In this document: positions 1-6,557 of the stretch, one piece after another
How positions within the stretch are numbered: the stretch's first letter is position 1
Layout: each line of letters opens with the position of its first letter
Origin: Actinomycetes bacterium
GTDB lineage: Bacteria; Actinomycetota; Acidimicrobiia; Acidimicrobiales; Ilumatobacteraceae
DNA: 64,000 nucleotides
Assembly: GCA_021414085.1 (NCBI GenBank)
Contig: JAIOPC010000007.1
Span: forward strand, 1 to 64,000
Direction of reading: 5' to 3'
The notes under the pieces: model-generated
What the model was told of the DNA's origin: nothing
What the model saw: the letters and a program-made list of their open reading frames with translations, nothing else
The model's database searches: none
Program-made: the position numbers and the translations under genes

Positions 1-291
1 CGAACCATCAGCCAACGCGGCACCCAGTTCGGGGATCGCAGCACACGTCCCGGCACGATCACGTAACCGTTCGGCAGCCATCAACGACGACTTCGACGCG
101 TCGGCCACGACGGCTTGCGGGAACAACCCGGCGTCGGTCTCAGCAAGCTCATCGAGACGACGGACCACTTCAACCTCGCGAGCGTCCAACAACCCGCGCA
201 CGACACCGATCGCCACCAACTCGGCCCGACACACCACAACATCGGTCAACGTTGTGGCCGAAATCAGGGGCCGCAAAGCCGTCACGTCCAT
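1..291 (-). CDS. DUF222/13E12-type HNH endonuclease family protein, N-terminal part (runs off the left edge)
   Basis: Reading the minus strand from an ATG at 289-291 gives 97 uninterrupted codons to the window edge. The translation (start MDVTALRPL, then LDELAETDAGLFPQAVV, then LMAAERLRDRAG and IPELGAALADG) has the helical DUF222 pattern found in the abundant actinobacterial DUF222-HNH proteins (REP13E12 relatives). The HNH nuclease domain expected at the C-terminus would lie outside the window, so nuclease activity cannot be confirmed. In this family the N-terminal domain is of unknown function. The gene points away from the cassette-like region that begins just upstream of it. Family assignment is by pattern recognition of the N-terminal region only. 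Confidence 0.7.
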   Translation of the reverse strand, partial: MDVTALRPLISATTLTDVVVCRAELVAIGVVRGLLDAREVEVVRRLDELAETDAGLFPQAVVADASKSSLMAAERLRDRAGTCAAIPELGAALADGS

Positions 292-305
292 AAGAACAAC
301 AGTAC

Positions 306-375
306 GCAAGGGGTCTCACATAGATATCCAAGAAGCCCATTCCGTTGACAAGGTCAGACCGGGATCAGGTTGCTG
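306..375 (+). other. attC-like site A
   Basis: The conserved right half reads GATCAGGTTGCTG. Candidate nested arms are GCAA (306-309) with TTGC (370-373) and GGTCT (312-316) with AGACC (356-360), with a 39-nt spacer between the inner arms. The arms are short enough to arise by chance, so support rests mainly on the shared right half. It could instead be an attI-like site if this is the start of the array. Confidence 0.4.
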
Positions 376-426
376 AAGTCGTTTCGCTATTTGGACGGTC
401 CGACGCTGTCATGCGATGGTTGGCGG

Positions 427-834
427 ATGTCGATTGAACGAAACAAAGCGCGGGCGCTGGAACTCATTGAGCGCGTACTGAACGGACACGACCTCGACGC
501 GCTCAACGAATTCACGACTAACCCTGCCGTGCTCGGTTCAGCCAAGGGTCTACTAAGCGGCTTTCCTGACCTGCGAGCAGAGGTCAAGTGGGTCGTCGCC
601 GAAGGCGACATGGTTGTCGTGTTCCACGATGTTCACGGGACGCATCGCGGCCCGTGGCTGTTCGTCGGTCAGCCAACCGGGCGGTCGGTTGCGACTGCGT
701 TCATGCTGGCCTTCCGGTTCGACGACGACGGGCAGATCATTGATCAGTGGCTCGGGTCGAACTTCGTCGAGATGTTGGCTCAAATTGGTTGGGGCTTCGC
801 TCCAGTCGGCGAGATCTCTGCACCACCTGGCTGA
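427..834 (+). CDS. SnoaL-like / ester-cyclase-type small protein
   Basis: This is a 135-residue cystatin-like-fold (NTF2 superfamily) protein of the SnoaL-like type. Visible signs are an N-terminal helix followed by NGHDLDALNEF, the FPDLRAEVKWVVAEGD core strand-helix, a VVVFHDVHGTHRGP strand and the tail DDGQIIDQWLGSN, which is the usual 'dDGkI.e.W...D' segment of this family. SnoaL relatives include polyketide cyclases, isomerases and many proteins of unknown role, so no substrate can be given. The ATG at 427 was chosen because it starts the conserved domain; an in-frame TTG at 370 lies on the recombination-site motif itself. It is the only gene in the first putative cassette (370-997) and has no obvious ribosome-binding site. 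Confidence 0.7.
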   Translation: MSIERNKARALELIERVLNGHDLDALNEFTTNPAVLGSAKGLLSGFPDLRAEVKWVVAEGDMVVVFHDVHGTHRGPWLFVGQPTGRSVATAFMLAFRFDDDGQIIDQWLGSNFVEMLAQIGWGFAPVGEISAPPG

Positions 835-1019
835 TCCACAGATCATCTTGTGGGGGCTGTGGAACGATGCAGCCCACTGTCGACCCACACGGCAGGGTCG
901 TACTAAGCGTGGACCAAGTTGTCGCTGCCGGTTGGCATCGAGTCGAGACACCATGACGGCCATTCGGCGATGAGAGCGGCGCTGCGTCACCACCAGGTTG
1001 GATATGCGAACATCTGTCG
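835..1019. other. Gene-free tail of cassette 1
   Basis: No convincing coding frame is seen here. The stretch holds site B at its right end. A long non-coding tail before the recombination site is common in integron cassettes. Confidence 0.4.
954..1002 (+). other. attC-like site B
   Basis: The right half reads CCACCAGGTTGGAT. TGACG (954-958) is the reverse complement of CGTCA (985-989), and six bases separate the latter from GGTTG, the same distance as at the sites near 2527, 3002 and 3549. No clear outer left arm complementary to GGTTG was found, so the fold is incomplete. Confidence 0.4.
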
Positions 1020-1493
1020 ATGGTCACCACCGAAACGCCTGGACGTCTCACCCTGATCGTCGGCTTGCCTGGCAGCGGTAAGACCACGCTGGCGAGAGAA
1101 CTTGCCGACTCAATGCCAGCGAGCCGCATGTGTCCCGACGACTGGATGGTGGCATCCGGCATCGATCTTTGGAACGAGCGAGCACGAAACCAGATCGAAG
1201 CCTGTCAACTCACGGTGGCGCTTGACTTGCTGCGCTCAGGCTGCCATGTCGTCATCGAGTGGGGCCTGTGGACTCGCGGTGAACGCGACGCGATTCGTCA
1301 TGCGGCGGCGGCGGTCGGGTCGTCAGTCGAGTTGCGTTACGTGACCGCGAGTGTCGACGAACTTTGGAGGCGAATCGAGCAGCGCGATCTTGAGGCGGTC
1401 CGGGGATCGCGCGCGATCCGACGTGAAGAGGTCGAAGAATGGGCGAGAATTTTCGAACCGCCAACTGACGCGGAGTTGGCGGAGTACGCCTAG
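1020..1493 (+). CDS. P-loop kinase-like AAA family ATP-binding protein
   Basis: This 157-residue protein begins almost directly with a Walker A loop, GLPGSGKT at residues 15-22, followed by a small-kinase-like core: a CPDDWM segment, HVVIEWGLW in the Walker B region, and an arginine-rich lid (RRIEQRDLEAVRGSR). The layout resembles the AAA_33 predicted kinases and zeta-toxin/chloramphenicol phosphotransferase-like small kinases. Substrate is unknown. The ATG at 1020 lies only 22 bases after the recombination point of site B. As a lone small kinase in a cassette array it may modify a small molecule or a drug, but that is inference from context. Confidence 0.75.
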   Translation: MVTTETPGRLTLIVGLPGSGKTTLARELADSMPASRMCPDDWMVASGIDLWNERARNQIEACQLTVALDLLRSGCHVVIEWGLWTRGERDAIRHAAAAVGSSVELRYVTASVDELWRRIEQRDLEAVRGSRAIRREEVEEWARIFEPPTDAELAEYA

Positions 1494-1563
1494 AGAGCAC
1501 GCGCCCCTTATGCGTGGTACGTGTGCGCGACACAAGTGCCGCTACCGACGTGTCGTATTGAGC

Positions 1564-1597
1564 CCAACAATGGGTCGTGAGAACGCATCAGGTTGGT
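1564..1597 (+). other. attC-like site C
   Basis: The right half reads GCATCAGGTTGGTGATGC, itself an inverted repeat (GCATCA with TGATGC). CCAAC at 1564-1568 complements GTTGG at 1592-1596. The 23-base interval is shorter than a usual attC site and no inner arm pair was found, so this may be a degenerate copy. Confidence 0.35.
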
Positions 1598-1643
1598 GAT
1601 GCGGGTGAGGTTGGAGAAATCTCCAGCCAGGTTCGTTCGCAGC

Positions 1644-2516
1644 ATGTGTCAGCCTGTCGGCGTGAGTTCTGACGAGGAGCGGTTGGACGGCGGCTGGCAG
1701 ACCGAGGTGACGCGTCGCGGAGGCATAGTCCTGCGGAAGCCGGGGCCACAGTCCTCGACGGTGATCGCGCTTCTCGCGCACCTCTCGGCCGAGGGCTTCG
1801 ACGCGGCGCCGCGGCCGGTGGGTAGCGGGTTCGACGCTGACGGCCGCGAGCAACTGTCGTTCATCGGCGGCGCAAGTCCTCACCCGTTGGCTTGGTCGAA
1901 CGAAGCGCTGTGGCTCATCGGGAAACAACTCGCGGGACTCCACCAAGCAACGAAGACGTTCAAGCCTCAACATCCACAGTGGCGGCCGTGGTTTGCTCGC
2001 TCCCTGCCCGGTTCGATGCCAGTCATCGGGCACGGTGACCTCGGCCCGTGGAACATCATCGCGAGGGACGGACTACCGGTCGCGTTCATCGATTGGGACA
2101 ACGCCGGGCCGGTGGACGCGGCATGGGAACTTGCGCAAGTTGTGTGGCTCAATGCCCAACTACATGACGACGACGTTGCTGCGCTCAACGAGCTTCCGGG
2201 ACCTACGGATCGGGCACGGCAGGCAGCACTCATCCTCGACGGGTACGGCCTATCTCGCGAAGACCGCGAGGGTTTCGTCGACAAAATGATCGAGTTCGCA
2301 GTCCGGTCTACTCGCGATGAGGCGGTCTTATCTCACGTCGGCCCCGACACGTCCAGTCCGTCACCGAACGGCTTCCCGCTTCTGTGGGCCGTTGTCTGGC
2401 GAGCGCGGGCAGCGGCGTGGATGCTCGACCACCGCAGCCTGCTCCAGTCAATGCTCGCCAGAGCTGACGCGCCGCCTTCACCGCAACCCCACACTCCGCG
2501 GGAGGGGCGCTCTTAG
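1644..2516 (+). CDS. Aminoglycoside phosphotransferase (APH)-like kinase
   Basis: A protein of 290 residues with the phosphotransferase (protein-kinase-like fold) signature: the Brenner motif HGDLGPWN at about residues 130-137 (catalytic Asp and metal-binding Asn) and IDWDNAGP at about 149-156, the metal-binding DxD/DWE-type site. The N-lobe has the strand GGIVLRKP with a candidate ATP-binding lysine. This family includes aminoglycoside kinases, homoserine kinases and many unassigned actinobacterial enzymes, so resistance is possible but not shown. Starts at ATG 1644 or GTG 1662 both precede the domain; an earlier frame start at 1593 overlaps the recombination site. The TAG stop (2514-2516) lies inside site D, so the gene ends within its own putative attC. 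Confidence 0.75.
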   Translation: MCQPVGVSSDEERLDGGWQTEVTRRGGIVLRKPGPQSSTVIALLAHLSAEGFDAAPRPVGSGFDADGREQLSFIGGASPHPLAWSNEALWLIGKQLAGLHQATKTFKPQHPQWRPWFARSLPGSMPVIGHGDLGPWNIIARDGLPVAFIDWDNAGPVDAAWELAQVVWLNAQLHDDDVAALNELPGPTDRARQAALILDGYGLSREDREGFVDKMIEFAVRSTRDEAVLSHVGPDTSSPSPNGFPLLWAVVWRARAAAWMLDHRSLLQSMLARADAPPSPQPHTPREGRS

Positions 2517-2532
2517 GAGTAGATCAGGTTGC
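2483..2532 (+). other. attC-like site D, best-folded copy
   Basis: The site has two nested perfectly complementary arm pairs: outer GCAACC (2483-2488) with GGTTGC (2527-2532) and inner ACTCC (2493-2497) with GGAGT (2516-2520). The arms are separated by CCAC on one side and AGATCA on the other, and the inner loop is 18 nt. This R''-spacer-L''-loop-L'-spacer-R' order with the conserved AAC/GTT triplets is the architecture of integron attC sites. The outer right box GTTGCAC departs from the usual GTTRRRY consensus. Confidence 0.6.
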
Positions 2533-2577
2533 ACGTCGTCATTCGCGGGGTTGAGGCGTGCTCGTACACTTCGGCAG

Positions 2578-2943
2578 ATGGACGCCCCGATGCCCGACGA
2601 TGGCAAGCGGCGCGCGCTTGAGGTCTTCTTAGGTGACCTTCGTGCTGATCCCGAGGTCGTCGCTGTGTTCCTGTTCGGCTCTCACGCGAGAGGCGACGAC
2701 CGACCCGACAGCGACATCGACCTGTTAGTGATTGCCGCCGACGCGTTTCGCCAGACCGTGACGCGGCTCGACGGCGTTGAGTTCGAAGTCTTCCGAAACA
2801 ACGCGGCGGACACCGTCGCCTTCTGGAGAGCGAATCGAGACGACTTCGAGAATTTCTGGCGCGACGCAAAGCCGCTGTTCGACCGTGACGGGACGGTCGC
2901 CCTCCTGAGCGCCGCTGCGGCCGCTATCCGGAACGGGCCGTGA
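2578..2943 (+). CDS. Minimal nucleotidyltransferase (MNT-type)
   Basis: The 121-residue product carries the DNA polymerase beta-like nucleotidyltransferase motif: GSHARGDDRPDSDIDLL, with GS at 34-35 and the metal-binding pair SDID at 45-48, followed by VEFEVFRNN where a third acidic residue is expected. Such minimal nucleotidyltransferases are usually the antitoxin-like partner of HEPN toxins, adding AMP to them; others modify drugs or tRNA. No HEPN gene follows here: the next gene is on the other strand and encodes a lipoprotein. A start at ATG 2578 fits the family length. It occupies cassette 4 (2529-3003) alone, 49 bases after the recombination point. Confidence 0.75.
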   Translation: MDAPMPDDGKRRALEVFLGDLRADPEVVAVFLFGSHARGDDRPDSDIDLLVIAADAFRQTVTRLDGVEFEVFRNNAADTVAFWRANRDDFENFWRDAKPLFDRDGTVALLSAAAAAIRNGP

Positions 2944-2989
2944 GGCGCTCCGCTCCTGAGGTCGGATGAACTGACGCGAGCGGGCTATT

Positions 2990-3009
2990 AAGAGTCGATC
3001 AGGTTGGTG
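2990..3009 (+). other. attC-like site E, right half only
   Basis: TTAAGAGT-CGATCA-GGTTGGTGG matches site D at TTAGGAGT-AGATCA-GGTTGC with the same 6-base spacer. A left partner is poor: AACTGA (2969-2974) could pair with TCAGGTT if one G is bulged, a pattern known from attC folds, but the inner arm has no clear complement. Confidence 0.4.
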
Positions 3010-3098
3010 GCGTTTGTTGGCACCAAGAGGTCGTTCGCTCCACGCTCGCTGGCCGGCTCCGCCTACGCCCCATGTCGGGCCTGACCGGTGCTATCGCG
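3010..3098. other. Short gene-free stretch at the start of cassette 5
   Basis: Nothing beyond site E and the end of the reverse-strand lipoprotein gene is recognised here. Confidence 0.3.
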
Positions 3099-3455
3099 TC
3101 AAGCGCGCCCTCTAGCGCAGTCGCCCTCGGCTACGGGGAACACTTGCTCGACAACAGGATCATCCAGAATTCGAGACGGCAGCCCTTCAATCCACGAAAG
3201 TGCATCAACTCCGTCCACCAAAAGCAGTTCGAGGTAATCAGGACTGAGATGCAACTCAAAACCTCGTGCGCCCGGAAGATACGAGTCGCCTACGACAAAC
3301 TGGGCTTGCAAAGCTCCGATGGCCTCCCAGTCTCCGTTCAGCACGAAACAAGCGGCATTAATCTTTGCCGAGCTCTCGTCCGACTCGCTGCAACCAACAG
3401 CCATCGCGACTGTTGTGGCAAGGGCAACACACCGGATCGTTGTCGCTATGCCCAT
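3099..3455 (-). CDS. Small putative lipoprotein in reverse orientation within a cassette
   Basis: A 118-residue product starting at the ATG at 3453-3455 has a signal peptide (MGIATTIRC, then VALATTVAMAVGC) with a lipobox AVGC and the lipidated cysteine at residue 22, followed by a polar SESDESSAK stretch. The rest is unfamiliar but has ordinary soluble-protein composition (SPDYLELLLVDGVDALSWI). A further upstream in-frame start would add 12 residues before the signal peptide and is less likely. It is transcribed against the putative cassette direction, which is a minority arrangement in cassette arrays and usually means the cassette carries its own promoter. Function unknown. Confidence 0.6.
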   Translation of the reverse strand: MGIATTIRCVALATTVAMAVGCSESDESSAKINAACFVLNGDWEAIGALQAQFVVGDSYLPGARGFELHLSPDYLELLLVDGVDALSWIEGLPSRILDDPVVEQVFPVAEGDCARGRA

Positions 3456-3671
3456 TCTGTGAGTCTGGCGCGGCCGCAGCAATAACCACAATGCACCCCG
3501 GCCGACGCCCGATGATTCACTCGCAGGGGAGCTACTAGGAGTTGAGCAGGTTGCTGGTCCTCGTCAGCGCGCTTCGTAGGTGCTGTGTTGCGCGCGACGC
3601 GGAGACCCCCATGCCTGCGCAATCTCTCTTGAGTTGATGAGCGGCGGCTGGAAAGTGCCGCCCTAGGTTGA
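3456..3671. other. Gene-free region between two reverse-strand cassette genes
   Basis: It contains site F and, at 3641-3661, a CGGCGGC/GCCGCC hairpin with an 8-base loop directly followed by CCTAGGTTGACTATGCG, which echoes the GGTTGGATATGCG of site B. The hairpin could also end transcription of the DUF4386 gene. No coding frame is supported. Confidence 0.35.
3477..3556 (+). other. attC-like site F
   Basis: The right half CTAGGAGT-TGAGCA-GGTTGCTGG repeats the site D pattern with the same spacing. A left outer arm CAGCAA-TA-ACC (3477-3487) complements GGTTGCTG except for two inserted bases. The inner arm GAGT (3539-3542) finds ACTC at 3519-3522, which is out of the normal position. Confidence 0.4.
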
Positions 3672-4397
3672 CTATGCGATGGCCCGCTGAGATTCGACGG
3701 TTGGGCTGTGCTTGAAGCCCTTCCACGCGGCGTAAATACCGAGCAACAATTCCCAAGCGGCTTCCGGCAGCGTCAGCAGGGCTTGCGGCGACGATCCGAC
3801 GTCGAAGGCGCCGAACAGGACCAGCACAAACGCGAGGATCAGCAGAGGACCACCGATGAGACCCACCATCGCTAGGCGGCGAGGCACGAGACCTGAGCGA
3901 TACATCAGGTAGCCGAGCATCAAGCCGTTGCCGAAGCCGACCACGAGTCCCGGCCCAAAGCGGAAGGCCCAGTCGTAGACCGAGACGAGCGTGTTGCCCT
4001 GTACCGCGAGTGCTGCGGCGTCGGCGGCACTGGCCCCACGCAAAGCGTCATTCACACTCAGCACCGAGACGATGCTGATCAGGCCGATCGCGATGAACAC
4101 GGTTTCCATGACGCGAGCGGTGACGTAGCCGAGCGAGAGGATTTGGCTTTGTCGTTTCACTAGCGGGTAGAGAACGACTGCCGTTGCGATGTTGGCCAGG
4201 ATGAGCGAGAACTCCAAGAGTGCGCCAATCTTCAGGCTCGTGTCGGAACCGGCCCCAGCAACGAAACGCATGTCGCTCCAGGAAGCGCCAACTCCATCCA
4301 CGAACAGGAGTCGAGCGGGAATACTCGTGACGAAAGTGGCAATGAAGAACCAGCCAAAGATCCGCCCAATTCTCTTAGTGTCCAATGCTGTATCCAA
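3672..4397 (-). CDS. DUF4386 family membrane protein
   Basis: A 241-residue integral membrane protein with about six hydrophobic segments. The stretch VYDWAFRFGPGLVVGFGNG and then LGYLMYRSGLVPRRLAMVG is the hallmark of DUF4386, a family of unknown function common in actinobacteria and Bacillota. The N-terminus (TKRIGRIFGWFFIATF) leads into the first membrane helix. It lies between the last recognised CAGGTTG site and the polysaccharide genes and points in the reverse direction, like the lipoprotein gene before it. Whether it belongs to a cassette depends on a right-hand site that I could not define firmly. Confidence 0.75.
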   Translation of the reverse strand: MDTALDTKRIGRIFGWFFIATFVTSIPARLLFVDGVGASWSDMRFVAGAGSDTSLKIGALLEFSLILANIATAVVLYPLVKRQSQILSLGYVTARVMETVFIAIGLISIVSVLSVNDALRGASAADAAALAVQGNTLVSVYDWAFRFGPGLVVGFGNGLMLGYLMYRSGLVPRRLAMVGLIGGPLLILAFVLVLFGAFDVGSSPQALLTLPEAAWELLLGIYAAWKGFKHSPTVESQRAIA

Positions 4398-4516
4398 GTC
4401 TTGTCCCCCGATTCAACAACGCCCCGTCGAGCGGGCCGTCTAGCGTTTAGTCGGCGGGACCACCATACTGACGAGACACGCACCCGCAGTGCATGCGAGG
4501 TAATTCAGCTTCGTGC

Positions 4517-5536
4517 CTAGTCGCCGCGGCGGGTGGCGGCGTAGAACAGTTCTTCGAAGTAGCGCTTGGCTTGCGCCGCCAACAGCCCTAGCGAGATCAG
4601 CTGTACTGCGACCACGAACGTGAAGCCAGCGATGATGAACGTTTGTGGTCGCAGCTTCCACGCCTCCGCGAAGCCGTTGGTGATGCGCGCGTCCCATCCA
4701 CCGCCGAGGTGTCCAGCTTCGCGCCATACGGTCCAAGCAAGCGACCCGCCCGACCAGAAAGAGATCAGCAGCAGGAACAGACCGGGAATCATGAAGAACA
4801 CAATCGGTCGGTACAGGAAGCTGGCGAACACAAGCAGCTTCGATGTGGTCGTGAACTTCAGCGACACCTTGCGGGTGGCGATGCGTTCGGCCTGATCGCT
4901 CCAATCAAGGTGCGCAGGCACTTCCGCCACACGCGCACGCATGATCTGCGCCTTATAGAGAATCTCGGTGTTGATTTCGGGCCCCATCGACTTCAGCGAC
5001 AGCCCGCGAATGAAGTCGCCGTCGTAGGCGCGCACCATGCTGGTCACCGTGTGCAGGTCGTATTGACTACCAGCCGACAGCAGGCGGTTGACCTGCTTGC
5101 TCATCTGCGCACGGTTCCACGGCACCGCCGTTGTTTTGCCGCCCTTCATGTACGGCGACGCGACCACCATGGCAACCTGCTCGCGCTCCATCGTCTCGAG
5201 CATCTGGCCGATGTGTTCGACGGAGTACGACAAATCGGAGTCGAACACAACAATGATGTCGCCCTTCGACTCGGCGAACCCATCGCGCAGCGCCTGACCG
5301 AGACGCATGTTCGCTGGCTGCTGCAGTAGTCGTACCTCGCGCCGCTTGCTCGCAAACGCGGTGACAATCGCGGCGGTCTCGTCGGTCGAGCCGTCGTCGA
5401 CCACCAGCAGTTCGAATCGGTAGCGATCGGGCAAGCGACCCATGTAGTCGTACATCGCGGTGAGCGATGCCATGATCTTCAGCGCCTCGTTGTAGGCGGG
5501 CACCAGCAGCGTGACCAGCTTTCGTTCAGCGGTCAT
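4517..5536 (-). CDS. Family 2 glycosyltransferase with C-terminal membrane segments
   Basis: The 339-residue enzyme has a GT-A fold: VPAYNEA at 13-19, the nucleotide-binding VVDDGSTD at 45-52 and the metal-binding DSD at 99-101. Two membrane segments follow at roughly 244-262 and 299-322, as in polyprenyl-phosphate-linked glycosyltransferases (dolichol-phosphate mannosyltransferase-like). It probably transfers a sugar to a lipid carrier at the cytoplasmic face. The ATG at 5534-5536 was chosen because it starts just before the conserved VTLLVPAYNE strand; its ATGA overlaps the stop of the upstream deacetylase gene, so the two are translationally coupled. Confidence 0.85.
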   Translation of the reverse strand: MTAERKLVTLLVPAYNEALKIMASLTAMYDYMGRLPDRYRFELLVVDDGSTDETAAIVTAFASKRREVRLLQQPANMRLGQALRDGFAESKGDIIVVFDSDLSYSVEHIGQMLETMEREQVAMVVASPYMKGGKTTAVPWNRAQMSKQVNRLLSAGSQYDLHTVTSMVRAYDGDFIRGLSLKSMGPEINTEILYKAQIMRARVAEVPAHLDWSDQAERIATRKVSLKFTTTSKLLVFASFLYRPIVFFMIPGLFLLLISFWSGGSLAWTVWREAGHLGGGWDARITNGFAEAWKLRPQTFIIAGFTFVVAVQLISLGLLAAQAKRYFEELFYAATRRGD

Positions 5537-6546
5537 CGCGATGCGCCTGCAGGGACAAGCGACGATGCCGGTGAATGAACCTGCCACAGCGATCGCGTGG
5601 GCAACGAGCCACTGGCCGCCAACGCACGCGCGTGATCGCGCAGAGGAACGACATCGAATCGTTCTGTGAACATCCGCAAGCAGCGCACCACCGTCTCGCG
5701 TTTGCGGGCACCCGTCAGGCTCATCCCGGGGAAGAACTGCAGCGAGTCGACATCGTCGGCGCCGAGGAAGTCCAGTGGGTGCAGCAGAATGCTCGGCTGC
5801 ACGCGCCGCAGCGAACACAAGCGCAGTGCACCAGCGAAGTAGCGATATGCCGCCGCCGGCGACGGACCGGCGAGATACAGCACGTATGACATATGAATCG
5901 GCACGCGAGTGAGCGGCATCGTGGTGACCGGAATCTCCACCAGCGACTGCGGACCCGCCACCCAGCGGTACGGCTTCAGCGACTGCAGCCCGTCGCGTGC
6001 GCTACCGAACAGGTGCGCACGCTCCGATCGTTGCTGCTCGGTCAGCTTCGCCGAACGGAAGTAGTAACGCCGGGCCAGCGGACCGATCACCGTCGGCAGC
6101 GTGCTGGCGTCGTACTCGTAGCCGCGGTCCATCAGCGCACGTAACACATCGGGACTAAGGCTGTAACCGGGACCGCGGAAGCCGACGGGTCGCTGGCCGG
6201 TGACAGCGTGCAGCGCTTCCTCGGTGCGAGCTAGCTCGGTGTGAATCTCATCCAACGAGTAGCGGTGCAGCCACGGCTGATGGCGAAAACTGTGATTGCC
6301 GATCTCGTGGCCCGCGGCTGCCAGAGCGGCCACGGCGCGATGGTTCTTCTCCAGCGCGGCATCCTGTCCCACCGTGAAGAACGTGATCTTCAGCTTCAGA
6401 TCGTCGAGCATCGGCAACACGACATCGGCAAGCGCATCAAGGTACGTCGGATACGTGTCCCAGCCTGGGTCGCCATGGGTCATCTGATACGCCCACAGGT
6501 TGTCGGCGTCCAGCGACAACGAGGCCATTGAGTTCGCCGAGCTCAC
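5533..6546 (-). CDS. Polysaccharide deacetylase (NodB homology)
   Basis: This 337-residue protein has the carbohydrate esterase 4 motifs: LSLDADNLW with the catalytic and metal-binding Asp pair (13, 15), GHEIGNHSFRH with the metal-binding histidines 85 and 89, and RGPGYS at 124-129. Unlike secreted relatives it has no signal peptide, so it likely acts on a cytoplasmic sugar or lipid-linked intermediate, or is a heterocycle/peptidoglycan-type amidase relative. The start at 6546 gives a short lead before motif 1; an internal Met at residue 7 is possible. It is co-transcribed with the glycosyltransferase that follows and lies 11 bp after the oxidoreductase gene. Confidence 0.8.
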   Translation of the reverse strand: MSSANSMASLSLDADNLWAYQMTHGDPGWDTYPTYLDALADVVLPMLDDLKLKITFFTVGQDAALEKNHRAVAALAAAGHEIGNHSFRHQPWLHRYSLDEIHTELARTEEALHAVTGQRPVGFRGPGYSLSPDVLRALMDRGYEYDASTLPTVIGPLARRYYFRSAKLTEQQRSERAHLFGSARDGLQSLKPYRWVAGPQSLVEIPVTTMPLTRVPIHMSYVLYLAGPSPAAAYRYFAGALRLCSLRRVQPSILLHPLDFLGADDVDSLQFFPGMSLTGARKRETVVRCLRMFTERFDVVPLRDHARALAASGSLPTRSLWQVHSPASSLVPAGASR

Positions 6547-6557
6547 GGATGTGAACG

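Larger units (their letters stand above)
306..4516 (+). mobile_element. Putative integron gene-cassette array without a visible integrase
   Basis: Six copies of a site ending CAGGTTG occur at about 367, 995, 1590, 2526, 3001 and 3548. If recombination cuts between G and TT as in attC sites, the units are 628, 595, 936, 475 and 547 bp, each with one gene or nothing else, followed by a last unit carrying a DUF4386 gene with an undefined right end. The genes are unrelated to each other and to the core genes that begin at 4517. Most start within 60 bp of a site. One site has clear nested complementary arms (2483-2532). No tyrosine recombinase of the IntI type lies in the window, so this would be a cluster of attC sites lacking an integrase, or the distal part of an array. 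The right end is uncertain. Confidence 0.6.

Noticed and set aside
3641-3669. Hairpin plus CTAGGTTGACTATGCG as a seventh cassette site
   Set aside because: It shares GGTTG and TATGCG with site B, but lacks the CA before GGTTG, the 6-base spacer pattern and a left arm, and would create a cassette of about 116 bp with no gene.
4408-4452. Possible classical attC at the right end (AACGC ... GCGTT near TCTAGCGTTTAG)
   Set aside because: The short outer arms pair, but the interior is asymmetric and the whole site is under 45 bp with GTTTAG instead of GTTRRRY. It also differs from the six CAGGTTG sites. Kept only as an uncertain boundary.
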